From: Rhodoblastus acidophilus
Lineage (GTDB): Bacteria; Pseudomonadota; Alphaproteobacteria; Rhizobiales; Beijerinckiaceae
Length of the DNA: 64,000 bases
Reading direction: 5' to 3'
NCBI RefSeq assembly: GCF_900187365.1
Contig: NZ_FYDG01000002.1
Span: forward strand, 248,001 to 312,000
The notes beneath the pieces were generated by a model, which was not told the DNA's origin, searched no databases, and worked only from the letters and a program-made list of their open reading frames with translations. Position numbers and translations under genes: made by a program. Shown here piece by piece: positions 46,633-57,162 of the stretch; position 1 is the stretch's first letter; each line of letters begins with the position of its first letter.

Positions 46633-47214
46633 GTGGTCCCGTCCGACGGCAAGAACAAGTTTATGCGGCTGCTGTCGCGCGAAGAACTGGCGCTGTGGCG
46701 CCATGTGGTCGCGGATGTGGCCCCGCGGGCCGGACGCAAGCGCGCGCCAGGCGGCGGCGACGCCGCGCCGCCCATGCCCTCCCCGGCCACGCCCATGGTT
46801 CTGACGCCGCCAACCGTTCCCGCCAAGCCGCTCCGTCGCGAGTCGCCGCCGCTGGCGCCGATTGAAAAAAAGCTGCGGCGCCGGCTCGCCTCCGGGCGCG
46901 AACCGATCGACGACCGGCTCGATCTGCACGGCATGACCCAGGCGCAAGCGCATCAGGCGCTGATCGGCTTCATCCACCGCGCCGTGGCGGAGCACGCCCG
47001 GATCGTGCTGGTGATCACCGGCAAGGGCGGGCCGGCGGCGGAAACGCCCGGCGTCGAGCGCGGGGTGTTGCGGCGGCTGGCCCCGCTCTGGCTGCGCGAG
47101 CCATCGCTGCGGCCATTGGTGGCGGCGGTCGAGCAGGCGGCGCGGCCGCACGGCGGTGAAGGCGCGTTCTATGTGCGACTCCGGCGCAAGGGGCGCGGGG
47201 ATATACCGGCTTGA
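46633..47214 (+). CDS. Smr/MutS2-type domain protein
   Basis: This 193-residue protein ends in an Smr domain: D-D-R-L-D-L-H-G-M-T-Q-A-Q-A-H near residue 97 and V-L-V-I-T-G-K-G-G near 135, matching the nicking/RNA-cleaving LDxH and TGxG motifs. The first 85 residues are Pro rich and flexible. GTG 46633 is chosen because AAGGAG, at the end of mltA, lies about 9 bases upstream. It belongs to the tim44-mltA-smr operon. The substrate (DNA or RNA) is uncertain. Confidence 0.88.
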   Translation: MVPSDGKNKFMRLLSREELALWRHVVADVAPRAGRKRAPGGGDAAPPMPSPATPMVLTPPTVPAKPLRRESPPLAPIEKKLRRRLASGREPIDDRLDLHGMTQAQAHQALIGFIHRAVAEHARIVLVITGKGGPAAETPGVERGVLRRLAPLWLREPSLRPLVAAVEQAARPHGGEGAFYVRLRRKGRGDIPA

Positions 47215-47265
47215 CCAATGTCGCGCGGCGCCGCAAGACCGATAGAAATTATCAAGGATCCGCCC

Positions 47266-48270
47266 ATGTCCAGCAGTTTTGACGTTCTCGCGCTCGGCAA
47301 CGCCATTGTCGATGTTCTCGCTCCGGTCGATGACGCTTTTTTGGCCGCGCAGGGTCTGCGCAAGGGCGGGATGCAATTGGTGGATGAGGCGCAGGCGCTC
47401 GCCCTCTATGACGCCATGGGCGCGACCACCATCGTCTCCGGCGGCTCGGCGGCCAATACGGTGGCGGGCCTCGCCAGCTTCGGCGCCAAGGCCGCTTTCG
47501 TCGGCAAGGTGCGCGACGACGAGGCCGGCCTCGCCTTCACCCATGACATCAAGGCCGTGGGCGTCCATTTCGCCACGCCGGCCGCCAGCGAAGGCCCGAG
47601 CACGGCGCGCTGCCTGGTGCTGGTCACGCCGGACGGCCAGCGCACCATGAACACCTATCTGGGCGCCTGCCAGAACCTGACCGTGGCCGATCTCGACGCC
47701 GAGGCCATCAAGGGGGCGCAGATCCTCTATCTCGAAGGCTATCTCTGGGATCCGCCGCACGCCAAGCAGGCCTTTGTCGAAGCCGCGAAGATCGCCCATG
47801 GCGCGGGGCGGCGGGTCGCGCTGACCCTGTCGGACACGTTCTGCGTCGACCGTTACCGCGACGAATTCCTGCAGCTCATCCGCGAGAATGTGGTCGATAT
47901 CGTCTTCGCCAACGAATCCGAACTGCACGCGCTCTATCAGACCTCCGATTTCGACGTCGCGCTGGCGGCGCTGCGGCAGGAAAAGGTGCTGGCGGCGGCG
48001 ACGCGCAGCGAAAAGGGCGCGGTGATCGCGCAGGGCGGCGAAATCGTTTCGGTTCCCGCCGCGCCGATTGAAAAGCTGGTGGACACGACCGGCGCCGGCG
48101 ACCTGTTCGCGGCCGGCTTCCTCGCCGGACTGACGCGGGGACGACCGCTCGACCATTGCGCCCGCCTGGGCGCGCTGGCGGCGGCGGAAATCATCCAGCA
48201 TTTTGGCGCCCGGCCCGAAGTCGATCTGGCGCGCCTCGCCGAACAGAGCGGCTACGTTCACGCGCTCTGA
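47266..48270 (+). CDS. PfkB-family adenosine/sugar kinase
   Basis: This 334-residue kinase has the PfkB signatures: G-N-A-I-V-D early, S-G-G-S-A-A-N-T-V near residue 62, and D-T-T-G-A-G-D-L-F-A-A-G-F near 272 with the catalytic Asp. Rhizobiales homologues at this locus are usually annotated adenosine kinase; ribokinase-like activity on another nucleoside or sugar is possible. ATG 47266 is used because the upstream extension is not conserved. It converges on the small gene at 48403 with a hairpin between. Confidence 0.88.
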   Translation: MSSSFDVLALGNAIVDVLAPVDDAFLAAQGLRKGGMQLVDEAQALALYDAMGATTIVSGGSAANTVAGLASFGAKAAFVGKVRDDEAGLAFTHDIKAVGVHFATPAASEGPSTARCLVLVTPDGQRTMNTYLGACQNLTVADLDAEAIKGAQILYLEGYLWDPPHAKQAFVEAAKIAHGAGRRVALTLSDTFCVDRYRDEFLQLIRENVVDIVFANESELHALYQTSDFDVALAALRQEKVLAAATRSEKGAVIAQGGEIVSVPAAPIEKLVDTTGAGDLFAAGFLAGLTRGRPLDHCARLGALAAAEIIQHFGARPEVDLARLAEQSGYVHAL

Positions 48271-48359
48271 ACGCGAAGCGTTGCGCGCTTCAGCCTGAGC
48301 TTCAGAACTCGCGCCGGACACAATTGAGGCCCGGCGCGGATTCACGCTATTCAACACCC

Positions 48360-48383
48360 CGCCCGCGTCCTCAAACGCGGGCG
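48360..48383. terminator. Bidirectional hairpin between convergent genes
   Basis: CGCCCGCGT (48360-48368) and ACGCGGGCG (48375-48383) form a perfect 9-bp stem around CCTCAA. No T-run is present on either side, so it may terminate weakly or only stabilise transcript ends. Confidence 0.45.
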
Positions 48384-48402
48384 GCGCGCATAAACGATTG
48401 TC

Positions 48403-48831
48403 TTAGTGGGTGCGCCCCAGCGCCATCTGGGTGGCGGCGGAGACCAGGCGGGTCATATATGTCTTCGCCTGCTCGGGGGCGCGGCGGTAGCGGTGCAACA
48501 CCAGATCGGTGAGTTCATCCACCACCAGCGCGTCGCCCCGGTCGATCAGCGCGGGATCGAGCCGGAACTCGGCGACGATGCGCGCCAGAGCCAGCCGCGA
48601 GGCGCGGCCCTGGTTGGCCGCCTGGCTGAGATAAGCGCGCCAGCACGCCCAATGCAGCCGCGCCGCCTGACGGGCGCGGTCGATCTCAGCGAAAGCGGTG
48701 GAATAATATCCGACCAGCAGGTCGCAGACCGCGGCTTCGCTCCACGACGTCAGATCGTCGGGAGATCGGCGCGGGGCCACGGGGGGAAGAGGGAAGCTGG
48801 GAAGGGGAAAGCGGGGAAGGGACTCGGCCAT
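48403..48831 (-). CDS. Hypothetical conserved protein
   Basis: I do not recognise this 142-residue protein. The first 25 residues are Pro-rich; the rest is predicted helical, with Y-Y-S-T-A-F-A-E-I-D-R-A-R-Q, W-R-A-Y-L-S-Q-A-A and a C-terminal M-T-R-L-V-S-A-A. No signal peptide or transmembrane segment is evident. The gene lies between convergent pfkB and purH on the minus strand. The composition is like that of neighbouring genes, so it is probably native. Confidence 0.55.
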   Translation of the reverse strand: MAESLPRFPLPSFPLPPVAPRRSPDDLTSWSEAAVCDLLVGYYSTAFAEIDRARQAARLHWACWRAYLSQAANQGRASRLALARIVAEFRLDPALIDRGDALVVDELTDLVLHRYRRAPEQAKTYMTRLVSAATQMALGRTH

Positions 48832-49029
48832 AACTCTATACTACGCCATACTCTGAGGTCACCGGTCATTATGCCAATGATTTGCGACAATTGGGTCAAA
48901 TCAAAGGCGAAGTTCAAGCAGACCGGAGACCATACACACATCTTGGCGCCGCGCCCATCGCGGCGCGCAACGAACCGACCGGCGGGCGCGAGCGTCCGCC
49001 GACGAAATCGACCGTGAGACGGCCGGGGA

Positions 49030-50619
49030 TCAGTGACGGAAGTGGCGGTGGCCCGTCAGCACCATGGCGAGACCGGCTTCGTCGGCCGCCTTGATCACGT
49101 CCTCGTCGCGCATGGAGCCGCCGGGCTGGATCACCGCCGTCGCGCCGGCCTCCGCCGCCGCCAGCAAGCCGTCGGCGAAGGGGAAAAAGGCGTCCGAGGC
49201 CACCACCGAGCCCTTGGCCAGGCTTTCCGGCAGTCCCGCCGCCTTGGCGGCTTCGGCGGCCTTCCAGGCGGCGATGCGCGAGGAATCGACCCGGCTCATC
49301 TGGCCGGCGCCAACGCCCACGGTCGCGCCGTCCTTGGCGTAAACGATGGCGTTGGACTTGACGTGCTTGGCGACGCGGAAGGCGAATTTGAGATCCGCCA
49401 GCTCCTGCGCGCTCGGGGCGCGCTTGGTCACCACCTTCAACTCCATGTCGTCGACCACGGCGTTGTCACGGCCCTGGAACAGCAAGCCGCCCGACACCGA
49501 GCGCACGGTCAGCCCGCCCTTGCGCGGGTCCGGCAAGCCGCCGGTCAGCAGCAGGCGCAGGTTCTTCTTGGCGGCGATCAGCGCGATGGCCTCCTCGTCG
49601 GCGTCGGGTGCGATGATCACCTCGGTGAAGATCTTCACGATTTCGCTGGCGGCTTGCGCGTCGAGCTTCTTGTTGAGCGCGACAATGCCGCCAAAGGCGG
49701 AGACGGGATCGCAGGCCAGCGCCTTGAGATAGGCGTCGGTCAGGCTCGCCCCTTCCGCGACGCCGCAGGGGTTGGAGTGCTTGATGATCGCCACGGCGGC
49801 CGTGCGGGTCGGGTCGAATTCCGCAGCCAGTTCGAAGGCGGCGTCGGTGTCGTTGACATTGTTGTAGGACAGCTGCTTGCCCTGCACCTGCCGCGCGGTG
49901 GCGACGCCGGGGCGGTTCTCGCCGGTGAGATAGAAGCCGGCCTTCTGGTGCGGGTTTTCGCCGTAACGCATGGGCTCGGACAGCTTGCCGCCGACGGCGC
50001 GATATTCGGGCGTATCCTCGCCAATGGCTTGGGCCAGCCAGTTGGAAATGGCGGAATCGTAGGCCGCGGTGCGCGCGTAGGCTTTCTGCGCGAGCTTCTT
50101 GCGCAGGGCGAGCGTGGTGGCCCCGGAATGGGCGTCGAGCGCCTCCAGAATGGAGCCGTAATCGGCCACATCGACCACAACGGCGACATCGTCATGGTTT
50201 TTCGCGGCGGCGCGGATCATGGCGGGGCCGCCAATGTCGATATTCTCGATGGTCTCCTCCCAGCCGGCGCCCTTGGCGACGGTGGCCTCGAACGGATAGA
50301 GGTTGACCACCAGCAGGTCGATCGGCTCGATGCCATGGGCCAGCATGGCCGCCTCGTGCTCGGGGTTCTCGCGGATCGCCAGCAGGCCGCCATGGACCTT
50401 CGGATGCAGCGTCTTGACGCGGCCGTCCATCATTTCCGGGAAGCCGGTGACGTCGGAGACGTCGATGACGGGGACGCCGGCCTCGGCGATGGCCTTGCGC
50501 GTGCCGCCGGTGGAGATCAGCGTCACGCCGCGGGACGCGAGGGCGCGGGCGAAATCGATCAGGCCGGTCTTGTCGGAAACGGAAAGCAGCGCGCGTTTCA
50601 GGACACGAGCGTCAGTCAT
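49030..50619 (-). CDS. purH: Bifunctional AICAR formyltransferase/IMP cyclohydrolase
   Basis: This 529-residue enzyme carries out the last two steps of purine synthesis. The N-terminal cyclohydrolase (1-200) shows [28 protein letters not shown] and N-L-Y-P-F. The C-terminal transformylase has [18 protein letters not shown] and S-D-A-F-F-P-F with R-D at the end. ATG 50619 is used; a longer open frame upstream is not conserved. Length is normal. It is adjacent to a chemoreceptor, whereas Rhizobiales often have heparinase-like and rsmB genes next to it; those follow here after the insertion. Confidence 0.97.
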   Translation of the reverse strand: MTDARVLKRALLSVSDKTGLIDFARALASRGVTLISTGGTRKAIAEAGVPVIDVSDVTGFPEMMDGRVKTLHPKVHGGLLAIRENPEHEAAMLAHGIEPIDLLVVNLYPFEATVAKGAGWEETIENIDIGGPAMIRAAAKNHDDVAVVVDVADYGSILEALDAHSGATTLALRKKLAQKAYARTAAYDSAISNWLAQAIGEDTPEYRAVGGKLSEPMRYGENPHQKAGFYLTGENRPGVATARQVQGKQLSYNNVNDTDAAFELAAEFDPTRTAAVAIIKHSNPCGVAEGASLTDAYLKALACDPVSAFGGIVALNKKLDAQAASEIVKIFTEVIIAPDADEEAIALIAAKKNLRLLLTGGLPDPRKGGLTVRSVSGGLLFQGRDNAVVDDMELKVVTKRAPSAQELADLKFAFRVAKHVKSNAIVYAKDGATVGVGAGQMSRVDSSRIAAWKAAEAAKAAGLPESLAKGSVVASDAFFPFADGLLAAAEAGATAVIQPGGSMRDEDVIKAADEAGLAMVLTGHRHFRH

Positions 50620-50740
50620 CTTGTCTCTCTTTTCGTAATTTGTTCCGCGGTCGGGCGGCGGCTTTGGGCCATCAGGCCATTCTGGCGCCGCGATTAGCAT
50701 GTTTCCGCCGCGAATCAAACAATCGACCGACGCAAACGCC

Positions 50741-52426
50741 TCACGCCGCGCGCACGTGCCGCAGAAATTCGTCGCATTCGACCCGCAGCCGCTCGGTCTG
50801 TTCGGCCAGTTGCGACACCGCGCGCAGCGATTCCTCGGCCGAAACGCCGGTATGTTGCGAGGCGCTCTGCACCGTGTCGATGATGCGGGCGAGATCCACC
50901 GCGAGTCTCGACGTGTCGTGAACATTGCGGGCGATTTCCGACGTCGCCTGACACTGCATGTCGATCGACCCCGCCACCGAAGCGGCGATGCCGTTCACTT
51001 CATGCGTCGAGCCGCTCATGTCATCGATCCGCGCGCTCGCCTCCCGCGACGCCCTCTGGATGCTCCCGAGCTTCTCGGAAATGTCCGCCGTCGCCTTCTG
51101 GGTCTGGTCAGCCAGCGTCTTGACCTCCGACGCGACCACCGCGAAGCCCCGGCCCGCCTCGCCGGCGCGCGCCGCCTCGATGGTGGCGTTGAGCGCGAGC
51201 ATGTTGGTCTGTTCGGCGATCCCGGAGATCAGGTCGGCGACGCCGCTGATGGAGCCGATCATCGCGTCCAGCTCCGCCATGCGGGACTTGGTGAGTTCGG
51301 CGCTTTCAGCGGCCTGTGTGGACACGCCCTGCGCGCGGGCCATATGCGCGCCGATCTCCTGCGCCGAATGCGACAGTTCCTCCGCCGCGGCCGCGACCGA
51401 CTGCACGTTCTGCGACGTCATCATCGCGGCCGCCGATCCCTGTTCGGCCTGCTCACCCGCCTGATGGGCGTTTTGCACCAGGGATTGCGCCACGGCCTCC
51501 AGCTCCTGGGCCGAACTCGCGACGCTGCTGACCACGGCGCCGACGGCGCTTTCGAATTGCTGCGCCAGAGCCAGCATATCCTTCCGCCGCGCCTCGGCGG
51601 CGGCTTGCCGCCCCCTGTCCTGCGCCAGCGCCTCCTCGCGGGCGATTTCCGCCGCCTTGACCTTGAATTTCTCGACGGCGCGCGCGATCTCGCCCACTTC
51701 GGTCCTTGCGTGAAGGCCCGGCAGGACCACGCTGAGATCGCCGCCGGCCAGTCGCTCCATGGCTTGCGACGCGCTTTGGAATTGCCGGGAAATCGTGCGC
51801 GCGATCAGAACGGCGACGATGCAGAGCGCCAGCAGCAACGGCCCCGTTATCATGCCGAACTTGCGGAACATGCCCAGGACTTCGCCGCGTATGTCGTCGG
51901 TATAAGCGCCGGAGCCGATATAAAATCCCAGTTCCGGCACCGGCGCCGCATAGCTGAATTTTTCCGACGGCGCGGTCTCGCCCGGTTTGGGCCAGGAATA
52001 TTCCACCTTGCCGCTTCGCCCGTTCCGCGCCATGGCCAGCAGGTCGTTGAACAGATAGCGGCCCTGGGCGTCATGCACCTGATCGAGCTGTTTGCCTTCA
52101 AGCTCCGGCTTGGTCGGCAGCAAGCGCGCGGCTCCGTCGAAACCCTGAATGAAATAATAGCCATGCTCGCCAAAGCGCGCCGGCCGCAACAAGGCGACCG
52201 TCTCATCGGCGGCGCCCGGGCCGTTTTTCTGGAACAACCCCCGCGCGATCGAGGCGGCGGCTTCGACCTGGTGGCGCAACTCATGCTCTCTCGCCGTATA
52301 GAGGGCGGAATTGAAGTGGTACAGCGCGACGCCGGCGCCGATCGCCGTCACGCCGATGGAAAACGCAGCGAGCGCCATCACCATGTGAACGACGGAAATA
52401 TGCTCACGAAATCGAGAGAGCGACAT
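50741..52426 (-). CDS. Methyl-accepting chemotaxis protein with a Cache sensor
   Basis: This 561-residue chemoreceptor begins with a transmembrane helix (residues 14-40), followed by a periplasmic single Cache domain (about 45-185; [25 protein letters not shown]), a second helix (about 195-215), a HAMP domain and the cytoplasmic signalling hairpin. The tip motif [19 protein letters not shown] is present. The ligand is unknown; sCache receptors often bind small organic acids. No C-terminal CheR-docking pentapeptide is seen. ATG 52426 is chosen to place the first helix at the N-terminus. It separates purH from the heparinase-like gene. Confidence 0.93.
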   Translation of the reverse strand: MSLSRFREHISVVHMVMALAAFSIGVTAIGAGVALYHFNSALYTAREHELRHQVEAAASIARGLFQKNGPGAADETVALLRPARFGEHGYYFIQGFDGAARLLPTKPELEGKQLDQVHDAQGRYLFNDLLAMARNGRSGKVEYSWPKPGETAPSEKFSYAAPVPELGFYIGSGAYTDDIRGEVLGMFRKFGMITGPLLLALCIVAVLIARTISRQFQSASQAMERLAGGDLSVVLPGLHARTEVGEIARAVEKFKVKAAEIAREEALAQDRGRQAAAEARRKDMLALAQQFESAVGAVVSSVASSAQELEAVAQSLVQNAHQAGEQAEQGSAAAMMTSQNVQSVAAAAEELSHSAQEIGAHMARAQGVSTQAAESAELTKSRMAELDAMIGSISGVADLISGIAEQTNMLALNATIEAARAGEAGRGFAVVASEVKTLADQTQKATADISEKLGSIQRASREASARIDDMSGSTHEVNGIAASVAGSIDMQCQATSEIARNVHDTSRLAVDLARIIDTVQSASQHTGVSAEESLRAVSQLAEQTERLRVECDEFLRHVRAA

Positions 52427-52640
52427 GATGATTGCCTCGATAATATTCCACGAATTCGCAGGACGCGACAAACATGAGGCGGGCGGCGTCCGTCGCCGCT
52501 CCGCCCGGACGATCGACGCCATGCGAGGCAGCCCACCCCCGCTTGCGGAAATGCGCTGCGCGATGAGTATCCATCGAGAAAGCTTGTGCAAAACTGGCTG
52601 TTCGCGGATTGCGGTCTTTTGATGCGGCGAAGGGCCGGGC

Positions 52641-54353
52641 TCAATCGGGCCGCTGCAGGCTGAAGGACCAGACGATTTCCGGGATATCCGCGGCATTGCC
52701 CTGGATCGTCAATTGCGCGCAAGGCCGCGGCCCCTCCGGCCCGGCGAAGAAAATGCTTTCCTCAATCGAGACCGGCAGCCCGCCGGCCTCGAACGTCATG
52801 ATCGCGCCGTCGGCGCAGAGCAGCCGCGCGCCGCGCCCCTGGTCGAGCGCGCTCGCCGTGATTTTGGGATGAAGGTGAAAACGAAGCGCATAGGCGAAAT
52901 CGCCGGGCGCCGCGTCCGAAGGCCCGAGCAGACGGTCGCGCCCGCGCAGCCACAGCCCCTGCCGACTCAGGCCCAGCCGGCGTTCATGCCGCAGCCCGTA
53001 ACGGCGGACATAGCCGTCGTGGCTCGCCGTCACCACGATTTCCTCGGAACGTTCCTCCCGATTGCAGGCCGGCGCGGAGGGGCCGGCGAGGATTTCCCCG
53101 GCGAAATAGCCTTCGAGTCCCTGGTTTCCAGCGAACAGGCACGAGGAGGCGTCGTCGATCGTGACGGTGGAATGGGCCGCCGTGATGCGCGCGCTGGCCC
53201 GCAAATCGGCGCGATTGCCGCTGGGCGCCCCGCAGTTGACCACCACGCGTTCGCGCCCGAGCGAAAATTCGAACGACAGGCAGCCCGCATGCGCGCCGCG
53301 CGAAAACAGCGGCGGCGGCGGCGCGCCCACATCCATGATCGCCAGAGCCTCGCCCCCCGTCAACCGCTGGTAGCCGGCATGCGGGGCGTTGACCAGCGGC
53401 CCCGAATGAGCGTCCTGGTAGCCGAGCAGCGTGGCGACGCGGTGGGGCGCGGTGACGCCCATGCCGTTGAACAGGGCCAGCGAGCCGTCGCCATGGCGGA
53501 ACATGCGCAACGCCGGATTCATCCGGTCGATGGCGTTGAGCAGTTCCGGCGGCGGCGGCAGGCCGCGCGCGGCGAAGGCCTGCCGCAGAGGCAGCAGATC
53601 GAACAGCAGGTCCACCAGCGTCTGCGGATTGCGGGTGATCGGGCCGCCATCCGGCAGGATTTGCAGCCTCAGTTGCCGCGACAGCGCCGCGCAGGCCTCG
53701 GCCAGTTGCGAGGCCCCGCCCTGCGCGCAAAGCGCGAAGGCGGTCAACGCGACGGCGGCGGTCAGCTGCGTCTCGCCGGACAAGCCTTCGGCGAGGCAGC
53801 GCTGCAACAGCCGTCGCCCTTCGACCAGCACGCCGACGAATCGGCGATAGTCCTCATATTCGACCGTTTCCAGCAGCATCGGCGACTGGCTCAGCCAGGA
53901 CAGGGTGCGGCGCGCGACCACATCGGGCGCCCAGGCGATCGAGCCCGACGGACGGCCGCGCAAGGCGATGAATTCCAGCACGAGGGCGCGGGCGTTGGCG
54001 CGGGCCAGCGCGGTTTCGGCGGCGCGCAAATGCCGCAGCCAGCTAAACCCATAGAGCGCGCGCGCCCAATGCGCCGAGGGCGGCCGCAGCGCGAACGGAG
54101 ACACGCCCCGGCAATCGACGATCTTGCCGGCGAAGGTGAAAAATCCGGCATAAATGTCGGCGGCGATGGTGGGATCGCCGGTGCCGATGTCCTGCGGCGC
54201 GATCAGCAGACGCTCCGGCGCCGGCGCGGTCCATCGCGCCAGCGCTTGAAAGGGCGCGGCGAATGCAGCGCGCGCCTTCCGAGCCCCGCGCCCGGCGAGC
54301 AGGCGCAGGAGGAGAAGATTTTCCGCACGGGGCGGCGCGCTCGGTTGCGTCAA
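52641..54353 (-). CDS. Heparinase II/III-family protein
   Basis: This 570-residue protein has an N-terminal alpha-helical region (about 50-300) and a C-terminal heparinase II/III-like beta-sandwich (about 330-560), with H-A-G-C-L-S-F-E-F and a typical S-R[12 protein letters not shown] stretch. In Rhizobiales this gene conservatively precedes rsmB; function is not proven but may involve polysaccharide cleavage. TTG 54353 is used because an in-frame TAA lies just upstream and no other start precedes the conserved part. rsmB follows on the same strand, reading away, with a 76-base gap at its end. Confidence 0.8.
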   Translation of the reverse strand: MTQPSAPPRAENLLLLRLLAGRGARKARAAFAAPFQALARWTAPAPERLLIAPQDIGTGDPTIAADIYAGFFTFAGKIVDCRGVSPFALRPPSAHWARALYGFSWLRHLRAAETALARANARALVLEFIALRGRPSGSIAWAPDVVARRTLSWLSQSPMLLETVEYEDYRRFVGVLVEGRRLLQRCLAEGLSGETQLTAAVALTAFALCAQGGASQLAEACAALSRQLRLQILPDGGPITRNPQTLVDLLFDLLPLRQAFAARGLPPPPELLNAIDRMNPALRMFRHGDGSLALFNGMGVTAPHRVATLLGYQDAHSGPLVNAPHAGYQRLTGGEALAIMDVGAPPPPLFSRGAHAGCLSFEFSLGRERVVVNCGAPSGNRADLRASARITAAHSTVTIDDASSCLFAGNQGLEGYFAGEILAGPSAPACNREERSEEIVVTASHDGYVRRYGLRHERRLGLSRQGLWLRGRDRLLGPSDAAPGDFAYALRFHLHPKITASALDQGRGARLLCADGAIMTFEAGGLPVSIEESIFFAGPEGPRPCAQLTIQGNAADIPEIVWSFSLQRPD

Positions 54354-54429
54354 AGGCGTTTAAACTCAAGGCTTAGCATGCGGGCGAAGCCCCGCAGCCG
54401 CAGCGTCGCCGATCCGGCTTAAAGAGATC

Positions 54430-55848
54430 TTAACCGAGCTTTTTGAGGCTGGCGACGTAAAAACCATCGAGTCCGCGCTGGCGCGGATCGGGATCGGGCA
54501 GAAAGTCGGGCAGCAGGCGCAGGCCGCCCTCCGCCGTGGCCGCCTGCTCCGGCAGGCCGAGCGCCAGCGGGTCGATGCGCTGGTGCGACACGTCGGGATT
54601 GCGCCGCAACAGCGCGGCGATCTGCGCCTCGCCCTCCTCGGGCTCCAGCGAGCAGGTGCAATAGACCATGCGGCCGCCCGGCTTGAGCAGGGTCAGCGCG
54701 TGGTCGAGGATGCGCGCCTGGATCGCCGCCAACGCGGCGATATCGCCGGGCTTCTTGATCCAGGGCACGTCGGGGCAGCGGCGCGCGGTTCCGGTCGCGG
54801 AACAGGGCGCATCCACCAGAATGGCGTCGAACGGCTCGGCCTTGAACTGGGCGGCGTCGCCCACCGCAATGGTCGCCTCCAGCTTCAGCCGCGCCAGATT
54901 GGCGGCGAGAACTTTTAGCCGTTCGGCCGAACGGTCGAGCGCCGTCACTTTGGCGCCGGCGCTGGCGAGCTGCGCGGTCTTGCCGCCCGGCGCTGCGCAG
55001 AGGTCGAGCACCCGCTCGCCCGGCAGGACGGCGAGCACGCGGACCGGCAGGGCGGCCGAGGCGTCCTGCACCCACCATTCGCCCTCGGCGTAGCCCGGCA
55101 GTTCGGGAATCGGCGCGTGGGTGTCGAGCCGGACCGAGCCGGTGGGAAGCACGCGGCCGCCGAGTTTTTCCGCCCAGACCTCCGGATCGCTTTTGACGGT
55201 GAGGTCGAGCGTCGGCTCGTCGCGATGCGCGGCGGCGATCGCCAGGGCGCGCTCCTCGCCATAGATGCGCCGCCAGCGCGCCGCCAGCCAATGCGGCGTA
55301 TCGTCCTCGAGCGGGTCGGACTGCTCCAAAAATTCGTCGCGGCGGCGGATGAGGTTGCGCAGCACGCCATTGACCAGATTGGCGAAACCGGCGCTCTTGG
55401 AATCGAGCCGGGCCGCGCGCACGGCGAGATCGACCGCCGCGTGGTCGGGAATGTCGAGGAACAGGATTTGCGCGGCGCCGGCGACCAGAATCCATTCCAG
55501 CGCCCCGCAATTGCGCGGCAGCCCCTTTTCCACCAGCTGGCTCAACGCCAGCCGGATCGTGCCAAGGCGGCGCAGCGCAACGGTCGCGATGGAGCGCGCC
55601 AGCCCCCGGTCGCGTTCGGCCACGCCCGACAGCCGCGACGGCGCGGTCTCGGCGGCGAATTTCTCGTCGAGCGTATGGCCGCCCTGCACGACATCGCCGA
55701 TGATGGCGGCGGCGGCGACGCGCGCGGCGAGGCCGGGATGGGCCAGCGCCTCGGCGGCGGCCTGTTCGGCGGTGTGCGGTCTGGCCTTGCCCGCCGGTCC
55801 CGTTTTGTGAACGGGTCGACCGAAACTTCTGCCCTTGTCTTTAGTCAT
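54430..55848 (-). CDS. rsmB: 16S rRNA m5C methyltransferase RsmB-like
   Basis: This 472-residue protein has an N-terminal NusB-like RNA-binding domain (about 30-175) and a Rossmann methyltransferase (about 180-472). Catalytic motifs are present: D-L-C-A-A-P-G-G-K-T (SAM site), V-D-A-P-C-S-A-T-G-T (motif IV Cys) and Y-C-T-C-S-L-E-P-E-E (motif VI Cys nucleophile). It methylates cytosine 967 of 16S rRNA in E. coli numbering. The start is the ATG at 55848, which follows a basic start of the family. It is divergent from the DUF1674 gene. Confidence 0.95.
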   Translation of the reverse strand: MTKDKGRSFGRPVHKTGPAGKARPHTAEQAAAEALAHPGLAARVAAAAIIGDVVQGGHTLDEKFAAETAPSRLSGVAERDRGLARSIATVALRRLGTIRLALSQLVEKGLPRNCGALEWILVAGAAQILFLDIPDHAAVDLAVRAARLDSKSAGFANLVNGVLRNLIRRRDEFLEQSDPLEDDTPHWLAARWRRIYGEERALAIAAAHRDEPTLDLTVKSDPEVWAEKLGGRVLPTGSVRLDTHAPIPELPGYAEGEWWVQDASAALPVRVLAVLPGERVLDLCAAPGGKTAQLASAGAKVTALDRSAERLKVLAANLARLKLEATIAVGDAAQFKAEPFDAILVDAPCSATGTARRCPDVPWIKKPGDIAALAAIQARILDHALTLLKPGGRMVYCTCSLEPEEGEAQIAALLRRNPDVSHQRIDPLALGLPEQAATAEGGLRLLPDFLPDPDPRQRGLDGFYVASLKKLG

Positions 55849-55936
55849 GCGCCTGTGATGGTGGGAGTTGCGCGGCGGCGGGTTTCCATTATGAATCGGC
55901 CGAACGTTTGTCTAGCACAGCGACGGGGCGAGTAAA

Positions 55937-56188
55937 ATGAGCGATCCGCAGTCCGACCCCCACGCGCCGCGCGCCCCGGAACGCCACGCGCCGCGACGCC
56001 CCGAAGACCAAGCGGCGGCGAGCAGAAAACTGACGCCCGAGGCGCAGCGGGCTCTGGCCGAGGCCGAAGCGCGCCGGCGCGCCGCCGGTCCCGCGCCCGA
56101 GCGCCCGCCGGAATTTCACGGCCCCTCCGGCCCTGAGCCGGTGCGCTACGGCGATTGGGAGCGCAAGGGCATCGCCAGCGATTTCTGA
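55937..56188 (+). CDS. DUF1674/SDHAF4-like small protein
   Basis: This 83-residue protein has a Pro/Ala/Arg-rich start and the family C-terminus G-P-E-P-V-R-Y-G-D-W-E-R-K-G-I-A-S-D-F, which matches DUF1674/SDHAF4. Mitochondrial homologues assist flavin insertion into succinate dehydrogenase. The last residues are the most conserved and are intact. It lies next to rsmB and gluQ, as in other Rhizobiales. ATG 55937 is the only reasonable start. Confidence 0.85.
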   Translation: MSDPQSDPHAPRAPERHAPRRPEDQAAASRKLTPEAQRALAEAEARRRAAGPAPERPPEFHGPSGPEPVRYGDWERKGIASDF

Positions 56189-56232
56189 CGGCGCGGCCCC
56201 GGCGCGCCCGCGTATCAAGAAGAAGATTTGAA

Positions 56233-57129
56233 GTGATCTGCCGCTTCGCGCCCTCGCCCAACGGCTTCCTGCATCTGGGCCACGCCTATTCAGCCCTGAT
56301 GAACGCGCGGCTGGCGCGACGCCATGGCGGAACCTTGCTGCTGCGCATCGAGGATATCGACCGCGCCCGCTCGAAACCGCAGTTCGAGCAGGCGATCCGC
56401 GAGGATCTGGCCTGGCTCGGCCTCGACTGGCCCCGGCCCGAGCGCCGCCAATCCGAATTTTTCGCCGCTTATCGCGCCGCCCTGGACCAACTCGTCGCGC
56501 GCGGGCTGGCCTATCCCTGCTTTTGCACGCGCGGCGCGATCGCCGCCCATTTCGCCGACAAGACCGGGACGCCGCGCGACCCCGACGGCTCGCCGCTTTA
56601 TCCCGGCCTGTGCCGCGCCCTGTCGCCGCGCCAGCGCGCGGAAAGGATCGCGGCGGGCGAAACCTTCGCCTTGCGGCTCGACATGGCCCGCGCCCTGGCG
56701 GCCGTCCCCACCCCGCCGCGCTGGCGCGAGTTTTTCGAGGGCGAGACGCCTCACGCCATGACCGGCCGCCCCGAGCTTTGGGGCGATGTGGTGATCGGCC
56801 GCCGCGACACCCCCGCCTCCTATCATCTCGCCTGCGTCCACGACGACGCCGCGCAGGGGATCACCGATGTCGTGCGCGGCGCCGACCTCGCGCCGGCGAC
56901 CGCCCTGCACGCGCTGCTGCAACGCCTGCTGAACTATCCCACGCCGGATTACCGCCATCACCGGCTGGTGCTGGATTCGGACGGCGGCAAGCTGGCCAAG
57001 AGCAAAGGCTCGACCACGCTGCGGGAATTGCGCGCGGCGGGCCTGACCCGCGCCGGCCTTTTGGCGCTGCTCAACGAGCGGATGGGCGGCGATTTCGCGG
57101 ATCCCCGGTCGTTTCCCGCGCAAAAGTGA
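56233..57129 (+). CDS. gluQ: Glutamyl-Q tRNA(Asp) synthetase
   Basis: This 298-residue enzyme is a truncated glutamyl-tRNA synthetase without an anticodon-binding domain. It has the HIGH-like motif F-A-P-S-P-N-G-F-L-H-L-G-H, a zinc-binding C-F-C-T-R...Y-P-G-L-C arrangement near residues 96-130 that marks this subfamily, and the KMSKS-like K-L-A-K-S-K-G-S near 255. It attaches glutamate to queuosine at position 34 of tRNA-Asp. GTG 56233 is used since conservation starts with the next codons. It follows the DUF1674 gene on the same strand. Confidence 0.93.
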   Translation: MICRFAPSPNGFLHLGHAYSALMNARLARRHGGTLLLRIEDIDRARSKPQFEQAIREDLAWLGLDWPRPERRQSEFFAAYRAALDQLVARGLAYPCFCTRGAIAAHFADKTGTPRDPDGSPLYPGLCRALSPRQRAERIAAGETFALRLDMARALAAVPTPPRWREFFEGETPHAMTGRPELWGDVVIGRRDTPASYHLACVHDDAAQGITDVVRGADLAPATALHALLQRLLNYPTPDYRHHRLVLDSDGGKLAKSKGSTTLRELRAAGLTRAGLLALLNERMGGDFADPRSFPAQK

Positions 57130-57162
57130 AAATGCGAAAAGCACAAGATCTTGTTCGTGCTA

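Noticed and set aside
48832-49029. Possible small gene between the unknown protein and purH
   Set aside because: Short open frames here have no ribosome site and no recognisable pattern.
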